Shown: piece after piece, positions 34,912 to 45,700 of the stretch
Layout of the letters: the number at the start of each line of letters is the position of its first letter
Numbering within the stretch: the first letter of the stretch is position 1
Assembly: GCA_021847105.1 (NCBI GenBank)
Contig: JAJZUT010000008.1
Span: 62,001-126,000 of the forward strand
DNA: 64,000 bases
From: Pseudomonadota bacterium
GTDB lineage: Bacteria; Pseudomonadota; Gammaproteobacteria; Steroidobacterales; Steroidobacteraceae
Reading direction: 5' to 3'
Position numbers and translations under genes: made by a program
Notes under the pieces: generated by a model
What the model was told of the DNA's origin: nothing
The model's database searches: none
The model's input: only the letters and a program-made list of their open reading frames with translations

Positions 34912-37790
34912 GAGCTCTTTCTCATCGGGGCCGCGGTGTTCTTGCGACCGCGGGCGTGCGTCAGGCGCGGTGTCTTGCGCGCCGAATTCTCCGTGGTCGT
35001 CGCATGCAGCGCCGCATCGACCAGCGTCTGTTGTTCGCGCTCGTGGGATTTACCGATTCCGGTGGCCGGGGCGGCAGCCGGGGCGCGCCCGGCATAAAGC
35101 ACACCGGCGCCTTTATCGAGCGGCTCCTCCAGCCGGTGACGGATCTGATACCACGCACCTTGGTTCTGCGGCTCTTCCTGACACCACACCACCTCGCGCA
35201 GATTCGGGTAGCGGTCGAGCACCGCCCGGTACTCCTCGGTCGGGAACGGGTAGAGCTGCTCGATGCGCACCAGTGCGACGTCGCGAATGCCCGAGGCGCG
35301 TCGCGCCTTGAGCAGATCGAAGTACACCTTGCCACTGCAGAACACCGCGCGGCGCACCTCGCTCGCGGTGAGGTCATCGACCTCATCGATCACTCGGGCA
35401 AATCCGCCACTCGCCAGATCCTCGAGCGCCGAGACCGACAGCTCGTGGCGCAGCAGGCTCTTTGGCGTCATCACGATCAGCGGTTTGCGGAACGGCTGCA
35501 GCATCTGCCGGCGCAACATGTGGAACATCTGCGCCGGGGTCGATGGCACGCATACCTGCATGTTTGACTCGGCGCACAGCTGCAAGAAACGCTCGAGCCG
35601 CGCCGAGGAATGCTCCGGTCCCTGCCCCTCGTATCCGTGCGGCAGGAACAGCACCAGGCCGCAATACCGCTCCCACTTCGCCTCACCGGAGCTGATGAAT
35701 TGGTCGATGATGACCTGTGCGCCGTTGGCGAAATCGCCGAACTGCCCCTCCCAGATCGTCAGACACCCCGGCTCAGTGGTCGAATAACCGTATTCGAAGC
35801 CCATCACGGCCTCTTCGGAGAGCACCGAATCGATGATCTGCACGCGCGGTTGGCGCTCGGCAAGGTGCTGCAGCGGAATGTAGACCTGAGGACTGCCCTG
35901 ATCGTGCAGCACTGCGTGCCGATGGAAGAACGTGCCACGGCCGCAGTCCTGCCCGCTCAAGCGGACCGAATAACCGTCCTCGACCAGCGAGGCATAGGCC
36001 AGAGTCTCGGCGCAACCCCAGTCAAGCGCCATCTCCCCGGCGTGCATCTGCAAACGGTTCTTCACGATGTGAGCAACGCGCGGATGCAACGTCAGCCACT
36101 GCGGCAACTGCGTCAGCCGTTCACCGAGGGACTTCAGGCGCTTCATCTCGACGCCGGTACCGACCTTCTCAGTCCAGTCCGAGTGCGCATAACGCGACCA
36201 ATCCACCGTGAACTGATTGCCGATCATGCCAAGCGCAGCACGCGCCAGGGGCTTGCCCTGATCGAGTCCCTCGCGGTACTGCGCCACGAGCGCATCCGGA
36301 TCGGACTTCTGCACCACCCCTTCGGCAAGCAGCCGATCCGCATAGAGCACGCGCGTGGTGGGATGCTGGCGGATGACCTGATACATCTGCGGCTGCGTCG
36401 CGGCCGGCTCGTCGGCCTCGTTGTGACCCAGGCGCCGATAGCAGACCAGGTCGATTACAACGTCCTTGCGAAAGCGCATGCGGTACTCGAGGGCGAGACG
36501 CGTCACGAACACCGCTGCCTCGGGATCATCCCCGTTGACGTGGAAGATCGGCGCCTCGAGCATCTTGGCGATGTCGCTGCAATAGAGCGTCGAGCGCGCG
36601 TCGTTCGGATCAGACGTGGTGAAGCCGACCTGGTTGTTGATCACGAGGTGCAGCGTGCCGCCGGTGCGATAGCCGCGTGCCTGCGAGAGCTGCAGCGTCT
36701 CCATCACCACGCCCTGGCCTGCGAACGCCGCATCGCCGTGAATCAACACCGGCAACACACGCTCGCCCAGCTCATCTTCACGCCGCTCCTGACGGGCGCG
36801 CACCGAACCCTCCACCACCGGGTTGACGACCTCCAGATGCGACGGATTGAACGCGAGCACGGTATGCACATTACCGGCTGGCGTGCGCAGGTCGGCCGAG
36901 AAGCCCTTGTGGTACTTCACATCGCCCGAGCCCTTCAGATGGCTCAGGTCATAGTTGCCTTCGAATTCGGAGAACAGCAGCGAGGGTGGCTTACCCAGCA
37001 GGTTGACCAGCACGTTGAGACGGCCGCGGTGCGCCATGCCGATGACCACTTCCTCGACCGCGGCGCTGCCGGCGCTTTGGATCAGGTCATCGAGCATCGG
37101 GATCAGCGTCTCACCACCTTCGAGGGAGAAGCGTTTCTGACCGACGTATTTGGTATGCAGATAACGCTCGTGCCCCTCCGCCGCGGTGAGCTGCCAGAGA
37201 ATGTTGCGCTTCTCTTCGGCTTTGAACTGATGCTTCAGCCGGCCGGCCTGGTAGCGGTCCTGCAGCCACAGCCGCTCGTCCGAATCGGAAATGTGCGCAA
37301 ACTCCGCGCCGACCGAACCGCCGTAGATGATCTCGAGCTCACGCAGAATCTCACGCAGCTTCATGCGCTTCGGCACCGCCTCAATGCGGCTGCCGGTGTA
37401 AAACTCGCTATCGAGATCCGCCTCGGAGAGCTTGAAGTAGGCGAGATCGAGCACGTGCGGACGCGGACGCTGCGTGAGACCGAGTGGGTCGATCTTGGCG
37501 ACGAGATGACCGCGGTTGATCCAGATCTGAATCAAACGCGAGACCGCCGCCTGGCGAACATCGGCGCCACGCCCCCCCGCCGCGGCGCTCAACGCTCGCG
37601 GTAGGCGGGCCCGGGCGGCAATCTGCGCCTCTATCGGGCCACGCGGCTGTTCACCGCCGGACGCACCGGGCAGGCTCTCGAAGTAGCGACGCCAGCGTTC
37701 CTCTACGCTTGCTGGGTCACGAAGGTACTGCTCGTAGAGAGTATCCAGGAAATCGGCGTTGCCGCCGAAAAGGGGTGTAGGTTCAAGCAT
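34908..37790 (-). CDS. sucA: 2-oxoglutarate dehydrogenase E1 component
   Basis: The 960-residue thiamine-diphosphate enzyme has [13 protein letters not shown] at the N-terminus (the E2-interacting start), [16 protein letters not shown], the ThDP motif region [11 protein letters not shown] to HVNGDDPEA, and [14 protein letters not shown] and [15 protein letters not shown] of the transketolase-like half. The family usually ends shortly after QQTLVDAAL. Here about 30 more residues rich in Arg, Lys, Ser and Thr follow ([14 protein letters not shown] and so on). It is first in the TCA operon sucA-sucB-lpdA; no good ribosome site precedes the ATG. Confidence 0.96.
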   Translation of the reverse strand: MLEPTPLFGGNADFLDTLYEQYLRDPASVEERWRRYFESLPGASGGEQPRGPIEAQIAARARLPRALSAAAGGRGADVRQAAVSRLIQIWINRGHLVAKIDPLGLTQRPRPHVLDLAYFKLSEADLDSEFYTGSRIEAVPKRMKLREILRELEIIYGGSVGAEFAHISDSDERLWLQDRYQAGRLKHQFKAEEKRNILWQLTAAEGHERYLHTKYVGQKRFSLEGGETLIPMLDDLIQSAGSAAVEEVVIGMAHRGRLNVLVNLLGKPPSLLFSEFEGNYDLSHLKGSGDVKYHKGFSADLRTPAGNVHTVLAFNPSHLEVVNPVVEGSVRARQERREDELGERVLPVLIHGDAAFAGQGVVMETLQLSQARGYRTGGTLHLVINNQVGFTTSDPNDARSTLYCSDIAKMLEAPIFHVNGDDPEAAVFVTRLALEYRMRFRKDVVIDLVCYRRLGHNEADEPAATQPQMYQVIRQHPTTRVLYADRLLAEGVVQKSDPDALVAQYREGLDQGKPLARAALGMIGNQFTVDWSRYAHSDWTEKVGTGVEMKRLKSLGERLTQLPQWLTLHPRVAHIVKNRLQMHAGEMALDWGCAETLAYASLVEDGYSVRLSGQDCGRGTFFHRHAVLHDQGSPQVYIPLQHLAERQPRVQIIDSVLSEEAVMGFEYGYSTTEPGCLTIWEGQFGDFANGAQVIIDQFISSGEAKWERYCGLVLFLPHGYEGQGPEHSSARLERFLQLCAESNMQVCVPSTPAQMFHMLRRQMLQPFRKPLIVMTPKSLLRHELSVSALEDLASGGFARVIDEVDDLTASEVRRAVFCSGKVYFDLLKARRASGIRDVALVRIEQLYPFPTEEYRAVLDRYPNLREVVWCQEEPQNQGAWYQIRHRLEEPLDKGAGVLYAGRAPAAAPATGIGKSHEREQQTLVDAALHATTTENSARKTPRLTHARGRKNTAAPMRKSS

Positions 37791-37915
37791 GCTGGGAGAT
37801 GCAACTGCGAGTCGCTAGTGTAACGGAAAGGGCACAGGCGAGGAATATGAAATCTGCCCTCATCGGTTGAAGTTTAACTCCGATTCAGGATCGGTCCGCA
37901 CTCGCGCACGCCTCC

Positions 37916-38500
37916 TCACAGCATGCCGAGCAGCGACAGCTCGTAGAAAATTAGTACGACGTATCCGAGCAGTACGCCGTAAAAGATGAGTCTCACCGGC
38001 AATCGGCCAAAGAGCTTCGCCCGGGCAAGCAGCGTCAGACAGACGATGCCGCCGCCGGTGAGCGCCACTTTGAACAGAATGAACGCTACGGCAGAGCCGC
38101 GCACGAGCGCGGCCAGCAGCGGGTTGACCTCGTACGCTCCGCTGTCGATCAACAGCAGCGTCAGGGCCGCGTCGGCACACGAGAGCGCCACGACCAGTAC
38201 GCCAATCGCGAGCCACCACGGATGGTGCCAATCGACAGCCCCGACGCGGTGCTCGCCGCTGCGGCGCGGGCCCCGACGGCGCGGGCGCAAATTGCCGTAA
38301 AGCAGCGCACGTACCACGCTGATGCGCCGGTCCGGCTCGCAGCGCCGCTCGAGCTCTAACTGCGACGGGTTGGCGCGGCGCACGCGCTCGGGAGGGGATC
38401 TCGGCACAATAAAATAATAACGATGACGGCGGTCTCTGGCGGGATTGTAGGTCGCGGGCCGCACCGCTCCGTCCGCACCGCTTCGAACTGTGATGCCCAT
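37916..38500 (-). CDS. DUF5658-like membrane protein
   Basis: The 194-residue protein has an arginine-rich cytoplasmic head (about 1-85). Three to four helices follow, beginning WWLAIGVLVVALSCADAALTLLLI, then GAYEVNPLLAAL, FILFKVALTGGGIVCLTLL and LIFYGVLLGYVVLIFYEL. The pattern CADAALTLLLIDSGAYEVNPL (Asp, then Glu-x-Asn-Pro) resembles the DUF5658 family. No function is known. It is upstream of sucA on the same strand, but 125 bp from it, and therefore may not be co-regulated. Confidence 0.7.
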   Translation of the reverse strand: MGITVRSGADGAVRPATYNPARDRRHRYYFIVPRSPPERVRRANPSQLELERRCEPDRRISVVRALLYGNLRPRRRGPRRSGEHRVGAVDWHHPWWLAIGVLVVALSCADAALTLLLIDSGAYEVNPLLAALVRGSAVAFILFKVALTGGGIVCLTLLARAKLFGRLPVRLIFYGVLLGYVVLIFYELSLLGML

Positions 38501-38608
38501 CGCAGGGACTCGCCTGCGCAGAGCGGCCCTGGAGCAAGCCGATGGGGGGCAGCGGCATCATGTGAAGGAGTATAGTGCCGCATACCGATCCGCAGGCGCG
38601 AGTCCCTC

Positions 38609-38968
38609 ATGAGTCGCAGCGACGTCAGTCCCCTTCGGGAGAAGCCGGGCAAATCCCTGCTCGCCGGCATTGCCCTCGCGTTCTTCTTCGGGCCCATCGG
38701 CCTGGCTTACTCGAGCCTCGTCGGGGCTGCGGTGATGCTGGTGGTTTCAGCGCTGGTGCTCGTTCCGGTCCTGCTCGGCCTGCACATCAATGCCGTCATC
38801 TATTTGCCCGTGTGGATCGTGTGCGTCGTTTGGGCGGCATTCGCCTGCAGCGAGCGCCTGCCCGGGCAAGCGCAGACCGCCCTCGAGGCTGGGGGCGAGG
38901 CGACCGAGCCTGCGCCGTGCGAATCCGACGCCCAGCCCTCGGCGGATGGCGCCCCCGGCCGGAGTTGA
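38609..38968 (+). CDS. Small membrane protein of unknown function
   Basis: The 119-residue protein has two or three hydrophobic segments (SLLAGIALAFFFGPIGLAYS, AAVMLVVSALVLVPVLLGL, AVIYLPVWIVCVVWAAFAC) and a polar acidic tail. ATG is at 38609. The last 22 nt of the frame, including the stop, lie inside the tRNA-Arg gene on the other strand. It is divergent from the DUF5658-like gene. The function is unknown. Confidence 0.65.
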   Translation: MSRSDVSPLREKPGKSLLAGIALAFFFGPIGLAYSSLVGAAVMLVVSALVLVPVLLGLHINAVIYLPVWIVCVVWAAFACSERLPGQAQTALEAGGEATEPAPCESDAQPSADGAPGRS

Positions 38969-39022
38969 ACCGACGACCTACCGCTTAGGAGGCGGTCGCT
39001 CTATCCACTGAGCTACGGGGGC
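38947..39022 (-). tRNA. tRNA-Arg (anticodon CCT), CCA encoded
   Basis: The acceptor strands GCCCCCG/CGGGGGC, D arm with TAGCTCAGTGGATAGAGC, anticodon arm ACCGCCTCCTAAGCGGT (CCT, reading AGG) and T arm GTCGGTTCAACTCCGGC fold as a cloverleaf. The discriminator is G (38950), and CCA is encoded at 38947-38949. Its 3' end overlaps the last codons of the convergent small membrane-protein gene. Confidence 0.95.
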
Positions 39023-39122
39023 GCAGCCGGCACAGAGTTTACCGGCACGGGCCGGCGATCGCATGCCTGATTCCCGCCGGGAAGCGCCGCCGGCGGCAGC
39101 TGCCCGCCTCGCTCGAGAGCGC

Positions 39123-40292
39123 TCAATGCGATGAACGCAGCGCCTCGAGTTCGAAGTGACTCGGCTCGCGCAACCGTTCGGCACGGCGCACCTCGACCCG
39201 ACCGCGGCCCGCATTCTTCGCCGCGTAGCAGGCCGCATCCGCCACTCGCAGCAGCGCCGCCGCGTCCGCCTCGCCAGCGGCGCAATAGGCGACTCCCATG
39301 CTCGCGCCGACGCGGAAATATTGCCCCCCCTCCCAGCGCAGCACGAACTGCTCGATCGCCGTCAGTGCCGCCGCCGCCACCTGCTCGGCCCGCTCGCGCG
39401 GGCAGCCCGGTAGCAGCAGCGCGAACTCGTCTCCGCCGAGCCGCGCAGCGGTATCCGTCGAGCGCACGTGCGCCTTAAGGATCTCGCTCACTCGCCGCAG
39501 CGCCTCATCGCCTGCAGCATGGCCACCGAGGTCGTTAATCTCCTTGAACCGGTCCAGATCGATGAAGACGAGCGCACAGGGCTCCCGCCCCAGCTCCGCG
39601 ACTTCGCGCAGTCTGACGTTGAATTCGCGGTGGTTGACCAGATCGACAAGCGCGTCATGTGTGGCCTGATACTGCAGCGCGCGAGTCAACTGCGCGTTTT
39701 CGGCGGTCACATCGAGCACCTTGCCGATGGTCCGATCGGTTTTATAAGCCGAATACGCCACCACGGCCACGTAGACGATGTTTACGAACGCCAGCAAGTA
39801 GTGCAGTGCGAGACCGTCGGTCAGCAGGCGCCACTCGATCATCGAGGCCACGGGGACCATGAAAATCATGTAGCAGCGCCACATCGCCCCATAGGACGTC
39901 ATGGCTCCCGCAATGACGCCGGTGAACAGCAACACGGTGAGCATCTGGTGCGCCACATCACCACGGGGCATGAACACCGCTGCACCGGCGCCCCAGAGCA
40001 CTCCGGAGATGGCAGTGGAAATCTCCAGGCGGCGGATCCACTGCGCAGCGGTGCGCGCATGCGGGTCGCGCTGAAACGTGCTGCTCTCAATCTGGCGCGC
40101 GAGCGAGAGCAGAATCACGAGCCCGAGCCAGCCTGCCAGCACAGGTCGCGGCTCGACACGGTAGAGCATCGCGACCAGGACGCAGGCAGCGGTCATGGCC
40201 CCGGTCAGCATGAAGGGGAAATTGCCGTAAACGAGACGCAGCCGCTCCAGATCGGCCCCCTGATGGCTCGTTTCAGGCTGATTCGAACTCAT
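39123..40292 (-). CDS. Membrane-anchored diguanylate cyclase (GGDEF) 1
   Basis: The 389-residue protein has about six N-terminal helices (to about residue 180), a short coiled segment, then a GGDEF domain. Visible motifs are HDALVDLVNHREF, FIDLDRFKEIND, and LGGDEFALL with intact GGDEF. The inhibitory I-site RSTD is exactly five residues before GGDEF. It should make cyclic-di-GMP under product control. ATG 40290-40292 is used (AGG 9 nt upstream); an ATG at 40313 is also possible. No EAL domain is present. Confidence 0.9.
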   Translation of the reverse strand: MSSNQPETSHQGADLERLRLVYGNFPFMLTGAMTAACVLVAMLYRVEPRPVLAGWLGLVILLSLARQIESSTFQRDPHARTAAQWIRRLEISTAISGVLWGAGAAVFMPRGDVAHQMLTVLLFTGVIAGAMTSYGAMWRCYMIFMVPVASMIEWRLLTDGLALHYLLAFVNIVYVAVVAYSAYKTDRTIGKVLDVTAENAQLTRALQYQATHDALVDLVNHREFNVRLREVAELGREPCALVFIDLDRFKEINDLGGHAAGDEALRRVSEILKAHVRSTDTAARLGGDEFALLLPGCPRERAEQVAAAALTAIEQFVLRWEGGQYFRVGASMGVAYCAAGEADAAALLRVADAACYAAKNAGRGRVEVRRAERLREPSHFELEALRSSH

Positions 40293-40620
40293 GCCGACGT
40301 GCCTGCGCAGCATTAATTCGCAAAATTCTAGCGCGGTCGGTTACCCATCTTATGTGCAGTGCGGCGCACCGCTGCGAGCAGAGATGTGCGTCAGCCGACG
40401 CTTTTCTCCTTCGACGCGCCACATTGGCCTGTTGCCGCACGGCTCACAAGGGCGGCAGGCAACTGTATACTTGAACAGACCTGAAACCTTCACCCGAGAC
40501 ATTCGGCGCTCCGTCAGCAGCGATCCGATGCGCCACAGCGCTTGCGCAGCCCCCCTCTTACTCGCTCTGGCGCCCCGCCCCGTGAGCGGTCAGACCCGCT
40601 GGATCGCCTGCGGCGTGGCG
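40293..40620. other. Intergenic region between two GGDEF genes
   Basis: No gene is supported on either strand. A TAGAAT element (minus strand, near 40326-40331) upstream of the first GGDEF gene could be a -10 box, but no matching -35 is visible. Confidence 0.35.
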
Positions 40621-41859
40621 TCAGCGAGCCTGCGCGTCCCGCTTCAGATGCGCAATGATGTCCTTGGAGAACTCACCGGTCACCAGGAGCCGGTGCGCCA
40701 CATCATCCATCATCTCGACGCGGTTTCGTCCCTTCGACTTGGCTTGATAGAGCGCCTCGTCCGCCAGTTGCAGCGCCCCGTACGGATTGCGCCAGGCGGT
40801 CGGCTCGACGACCGCCACACCCACACTGATCGTCAACACATCCCCGCAGCGCGATCCGTCGTGCTCGATCCCCAACGTCTGCACCGCGCGGCGCATCGCT
40901 TCAGCGGTTTCCTGCGCACCCATACGGCCGGTGTCGTAGAGAATTGCGCCGAACTCCTCCCCGCCGTAGCGGGCCACCAGGTCAAGCGGCCGGCGGGCGC
41001 AGCCCTGAATTGCCTGGGCCGCCTGGCGCAGCGCCTCATCGCCGGCCTGATGGCCATAGCGGTCGTTGAAGGCTTTGAAGTAATCGATGTCGATCAGGAA
41101 GATCGACAGCGGCCGCCCGTCGGTTGCAGCCTGCCGCCAGAGTTGCGCGAGACTCTCATCGAACATGCGCCGGTTCTTGGTCCAGGTGAGCACGTCCTGC
41201 TGGGCCAACTCGCCGATCAGCTGCCCCTCGAGGAAGGCTCGCCGCGTATGCCTCTCAATGAGCCGCGCTGCCACCGCGCAAGTCACGAGCGTCGTCAGCA
41301 GAAATCCCGCAACTCCCGTCGCCACTTCGGACGGCAGCGACAGGAAATGGGCCACCACAAGCTCACTCGCCACCGCCAATGTTGCGGCGAACAGCCCCGC
41401 CCGGAACGGCAAACCGAGAAAATAAAACGGCCCGATGATCAGCAGCGGGATCACCATCAGCGCTTCCGCCGCACCTGCCGCGGCCGCATGCAGCGCCTGA
41501 GCGACGATCAGCATATTGCGCAGCGGGACGAGCACCCAGGCGACGGGCAGATACCAGCGCTCGTAACGGCGACTCCAGGCCAGCCACGCCAGCACGAGAC
41601 TGAACGCACCGACCGCCGGGCCGATCACCCCGTTGAGTGGCAGCGGACGATGCGCGATCAGCAGTTGCGCGCCATGTACAGCGATCAGCAGCAACGTCAG
41701 CGTGCATGCGAAGCGAACGATGGAGCGACTGTTGCGCAGCGTGCTGCGCACGAACTGCCCCTCGAGCGCGCCCGGGAAGCGAGTGCTCGGCGGGTCCTTC
41801 TGCAACTCCGCGGCGTAGATCGAGTCCGGTAATGCGTCGAGGCTCAGGCGCAAGGTCAT
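40621..41859 (-). CDS. Membrane-anchored diguanylate cyclase (GGDEF) 2
   Basis: The 412-residue protein has an N-terminal soluble head, about six helices (SIVRFACTLTLLLIAVHG through VATGVAGFLLTTLVTCAVAA), and a C-terminal GGDEF domain. It has IFLIDIDYFKAFNDRYGHQAGDEAL and YGGEEFGAIL, the active GGEEF variant. An I-site RPLD lies five residues before GGEEF. It probably makes cyclic-di-GMP. ATG 41857-41859 is used; an alternative TTG lies 48 bp upstream. It is tandem with the other GGDEF gene but different in sensor region. Confidence 0.9.
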   Translation of the reverse strand: MTLRLSLDALPDSIYAAELQKDPPSTRFPGALEGQFVRSTLRNSRSIVRFACTLTLLLIAVHGAQLLIAHRPLPLNGVIGPAVGAFSLVLAWLAWSRRYERWYLPVAWVLVPLRNMLIVAQALHAAAAGAAEALMVIPLLIIGPFYFLGLPFRAGLFAATLAVASELVVAHFLSLPSEVATGVAGFLLTTLVTCAVAARLIERHTRRAFLEGQLIGELAQQDVLTWTKNRRMFDESLAQLWRQAATDGRPLSIFLIDIDYFKAFNDRYGHQAGDEALRQAAQAIQGCARRPLDLVARYGGEEFGAILYDTGRMGAQETAEAMRRAVQTLGIEHDGSRCGDVLTISVGVAVVEPTAWRNPYGALQLADEALYQAKSKGRNRVEMMDDVAHRLLVTGEFSKDIIAHLKRDAQAR

Positions 41860-41940
41860 CAACCAAGCATAAGTCAGATCGGAAACCCCGGATGAGAACG
41901 GCCGCAAGGTCCGCAGAACCCGCCGACTTTCCGCCCAGAG

Positions 41941-41990
41941 GACTTACTATATGAATTAAATCAATTAATTAAGAAAAAACACCGTGTGTT
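41941..41990. promoter_or_regulatory. AT-rich island between GGDEF2 and CHRD genes
   Basis: About 45 bp of almost pure A/T (tatatgaattaaatc, ttaattaagaaaaaa) stand out in GC-rich surroundings. It lies upstream of the minus-strand GGDEF2 gene and contains the palindrome TTAATTAA. It may be the promoter/UP-element or a nucleoid-protein (H-NS/MvaT-like) site. No clear -35/-10 pair is claimed. Confidence 0.35.
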
Positions 41991-42132
41991 TTCACGATCG
42001 AAATTCACCATGGCTCAGCTCCTGGCGAAGCTTAGCGTGGCGTGGCAACGGACTGGCTCGCCCCCCCCCACGGGCGGCCGACCCGATCATCGCACGGCGC
42101 AGGGCTCGATCGACAGGACGGCCCCCCCCGCG

Positions 42133-42546
42133 TTACGGCTTGATCTGTCCGCGCAGCTCCCCGGCCGGGTGACGGGCGCTGTGCACATTGAAGTATAGAT
42201 TCCCGGCCCGGAATGCCGCGTACTCTGTCGTCGTGAGCTTCGTCCCCGGCGCCACGCGCCAGCGATGCGCACCCGCCGGCTTCAGCCAGATGATGGGCGG
42301 ACCGTTGTGCCCGGCGGCCCCCTCATGGATGTGCACCATCGTCGGCTTAAAGCCGTGCACGATGACCTCGGCGCGCAGAGCGTGGTTCGGCAGCACGGTA
42401 ATGATCCCTTCGCCGCGCGCGACGCTCTTGACCGCCGGCACTTCCTGGGCGCCGCTGAGGCGCACGTGCACCGTTGCGGCCGCCGCCCATCCGATCGCGC
42501 CCCCGAGCAGAGCGATGCAAGCGAGACGCTTCAGCAATTTCTTCAT
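42133..42546 (-). CDS. CHRD-domain exported protein
   Basis: The 137-residue protein has a signal peptide (KRLACIALLGGAIGWAAAAT) and a single CHRD domain: VRLSGAQEVPAV, GEGIITVLPNHALRAEVIVHGF, VHIHEGAAGHNGPPIIWL and YFNVHSARHPAGELRGQI. CHRD domains were named from chordin and occur in bacterial secreted proteins of unknown role. It is divergent from the large Asp-box protein gene, sharing a 214-bp regulatory gap. Confidence 0.85.
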   Translation of the reverse strand: MKKLLKRLACIALLGGAIGWAAAATVHVRLSGAQEVPAVKSVARGEGIITVLPNHALRAEVIVHGFKPTMVHIHEGAAGHNGPPIIWLKPAGAHRWRVAPGTKLTTTEYAAFRAGNLYFNVHSARHPAGELRGQIKP

Positions 42547-42700
42547 GGGCGCACCTGTGATGTCTTCTGAAGGCCGTGCTCAAACCCTCAGGTCTGACTC
42601 GCAGCGGCCAGCACCCAGTTTACGCGCACCGTCGTCTGCCGCCCATCTCTGCGTGCCGCGTGGTTCCAGAGTCGACGGACCGTGCCAAATGCGCGACCGG

Positions 42701-42738
42701 CGGTCTGAACAAACCGTTACTGTGTCGGTCACAGACCG
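42701..42738. promoter_or_regulatory. Inverted repeats in the CHRD / Asp-box divergent region
   Basis: CGGTCTG (42701-42707) pairs with CAGACCG (42732-42738), and CTGTG (42720-42724) pairs with CACAG (42730-42734). These nested palindromes end about 22 bp before the Asp-box gene's ATG (ribosome site GGAG at 42750). A regulator site or a leader hairpin is possible; no regulator is identified. Confidence 0.35.
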
Positions 42739-42760
42739 ATCACCTGGTTGGAGATTTGCA

Positions 42761-45700
42761 ATGCGCCCCATTCTGGCATTGGCGACCGCCGCGCTCCTGG
42801 GCACAAGCCTCGTGGCCTCTGCAGCCCCCGCGATGGGACCCAAGCACGCAGACCCGTTTCAGGGTCTGAAGTTCCGTGATCTCGGGCCCGCTGTCGCCGG
42901 CGGACGCGTAACCAGCGTGCTCGGTGTCGCCGGCAACCCCGCTCTCTACTACGTTGGCACCGCCGGCGGCGGGGTCTGGAAGACGCAGGATGGGGGCATG
43001 AGCTGGCAGGCGATTTTTACCCATGAGCCGACTCAGGCCATCGGTTCCCTCGCACTCGCCGCGGGAAACCCCAACTGGCTGTGGGTGGGCACCGGTGAGG
43101 CCAATCCGCGCAACGACGTGCTCGACGGCGACGGGGTGTATTTCAGTCCCGACGGCGGCGCAACCTGGGTCGACAAGGGCCTGCACAAGGCCGGACAAAT
43201 TGCCGCCATTGCGGTCGATCCGCAGAACACCAGTACCGTGTTCGCGTGTGCCGAGGGCAATCTCTGGAGGCGCGGACCGCAGCGCGGCGTCTACATGAGC
43301 ACCGACGACGGCGCGCACTGGCGCCGGGTGCTCTACCTGAACGATCACACCGGGTGCAGCACCATTGCCTTCGAACCGGGCAACCCCAAGGTTCTCATCG
43401 CTGGCATGTGGCCGCTGCAGCGGCGCGCCTGGATGCTCACGAGCGGCGGCAAAAGCGGCGGCCTGTACCGCTCCACCGACGGCGGCGTGCACTGGCAGAA
43501 GCTCACCCATGGACTGCCGGACAACGGCATCGGTCGCAGCGCAGTCGCCTTCGCCCCAAGCCAGCCGAGCACCGTGTACGCGGTGCTACAGGCCAAGGGC
43601 GGCGTACTGTGGGTCTCCCATGACCTTGGCAGCCACTGGAGCAAAGTCAGCGACAACCACAACAGCGACGTGCGTCCGTTCTACTTTACGCAGCTTGCGG
43701 TCATGCCGAATAACCCGCAACGTCTGTTCCTCCTGTCGATGAAGATGATGGAGAGCAAAGACGGCGGCAAGCATGTGTTCTACGCCGACAAGGGCGTGCA
43801 TGTCGATCACCACACCATCTGGATCGATCCGCACAACCCCAATCGCATCATCCAAGGCAACGACGGCGGGGTGTACCTGTCATTCGATGCCGGCAAGCAC
43901 TGGCGGCATCTCGACAATCTGCCGATCGAGCAGTTCTATCAGGTTGCAACGAGCGCCACGGACCATCCCTGGCCGTATCTGGTGTGCGGCGGCCTGCAGG
44001 ATAACGACGCGTGGTGCGGAGCGAGCAGCGACTACGATCGCGGCGGCGTCACGGGCGCGCAGGACTGGTTCGACGTCTCCGGGGGAGACGGCCAGTATGT
44101 GGTGCCGGCTCCGAGCGACGCGTCGATCATCTATTCGACCACCGATGACGGGTTTGCCACGATCTTGAACCGCGCCACCGGACGGAAGCGCGAGATCAAC
44201 CCCTACCTGCGCGACGTGTTGGCCGGTTTGCTGCTCTCCGGCAAGCCGCCCTATGCGCAGAAGTACCGCTTCGACTGGACGACTCCAGTGGCGGTCTCCC
44301 CGCAAAACCCCGAAGATGTCTATACCGCCGCAGATGTCGTCTTTCACAGCACTGACGGCGGCAAGCACTGGACCGTGATCAGCCCCGATCTGACGCGCAA
44401 CGTCAAATCGAAGCAGCAGCCGAGCGGCGGACCGCTGCAGCACGACATGAGCGGCGCCGAGACCTACGACACCATCCAGTCGCTTGCATTGGCACCGAGC
44501 GACCCCAAAGTCATCTGGGTTGGGACCGACGACGGCTGGGTCTGGGTCAGCCGTGACGCGGGTGCGCACTGGCGCAAGGTGACCCCGGCAGGCGCCCCGC
44601 AATGGGCCCGCGTGTACCACGTCGAACCCTCACCGTTCTCGGCAGGCACCGCCTACGCCGCGTTCGACGGACACGAGATCGGCAACGATGCCCCGTACGT
44701 CTATCGCACGACCGACTACGGCAGGCACTGGACACGCATCACCACGGGCCTGCCGGACAGCAGCGTCGAGGTGGTCGCCGAGGACCCCGCTCATGCCGGA
44801 CTGCTCTTCGCCGGCACGATCTCTGCCGGCCTGTACGTCTCGTTCGATGACGGTGCGCATTGGCAGCCGCTGCACGCCAATCTGCCGCACGGACTGTCCG
44901 TATGGGATCTGACCTTCGCCCCGGATCATCGCGGCCTGTTGCTCGCCACGCACGGTCGTGGCATCTGGGTGCTCGACAATCTGCGGCCCCTCGAGCAATA
45001 CGATACGGCCGTGGCGGATGCTCCGTTTCACGCCTTCAGCGCCTCGGCGGGCGTGCTGCTGTACGAGACACACACCAATGGCGTCGGGCCAAGCGCGTTT
45101 CTCGCGCCGAACGCGCCCACCGGCGCGGTGCTCAGCTATCACCTGAGGCGCGCGCTGAAGCCGACGCCCGCCGAGAAGGCCGCCCACCATGGCCCGGTGC
45201 GCATCACGATCCGCGATGCGGCCGGCACTTTGGTGACGACCCTGCATGGCCCCGGCAAAGTTGGATTCAACGCCGTCGTATGGGATCTGAGTTACAAGGG
45301 ACCGGCCAAACTCAACCCGCCGCTCGGCACGGCCGGACATGGCGGTGACTCGGGCCCGGCCGCTCTGCCGGGTCAGTACACGGCCACCCTGCACGCCGGA
45401 ACCTACACGCAGCAAGTCGCCATCGAGGTGCAATCCGACCCACGCTACCCGGTGAGCCTCGCCACCGATCGCGCCGACGCACAGGCCGGCCTCGCGGCCC
45501 GCGCGGAACTCTCGGCCGTCAATCGCCTGCTGAACCACGTGTCTGCCATGCGTCAGACGCTTGCGGCCGTGCTGGCGCGAGGCAAGGCCGATCCCACCTG
45601 GGCACAGCAGCACAGTGCACTGCTGAAGCAGGGTAAGAAGCTCGACAAGACCCTCAGTGCCTATCAGAACGTGCTGTGGAACTCACATACGCAGCACCAC

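Noticed and set aside
32312..35097. Long plus-strand frames opposite lpdA and sucB
   Set aside because: Shadows of both genes with no recognisable motifs.
35610..37604. 664-codon plus-strand open frame opposite sucA
   Set aside because: Antisense shadow of a certain gene; the composition is unlike a protein family and there is no ribosome site.
42188..42760. N-terminal extension of the Asp-box gene in the same frame
   Set aside because: It would overlap the CHRD gene and hide a clear signal peptide starting at 42761 with its own GGAG ribosome site.
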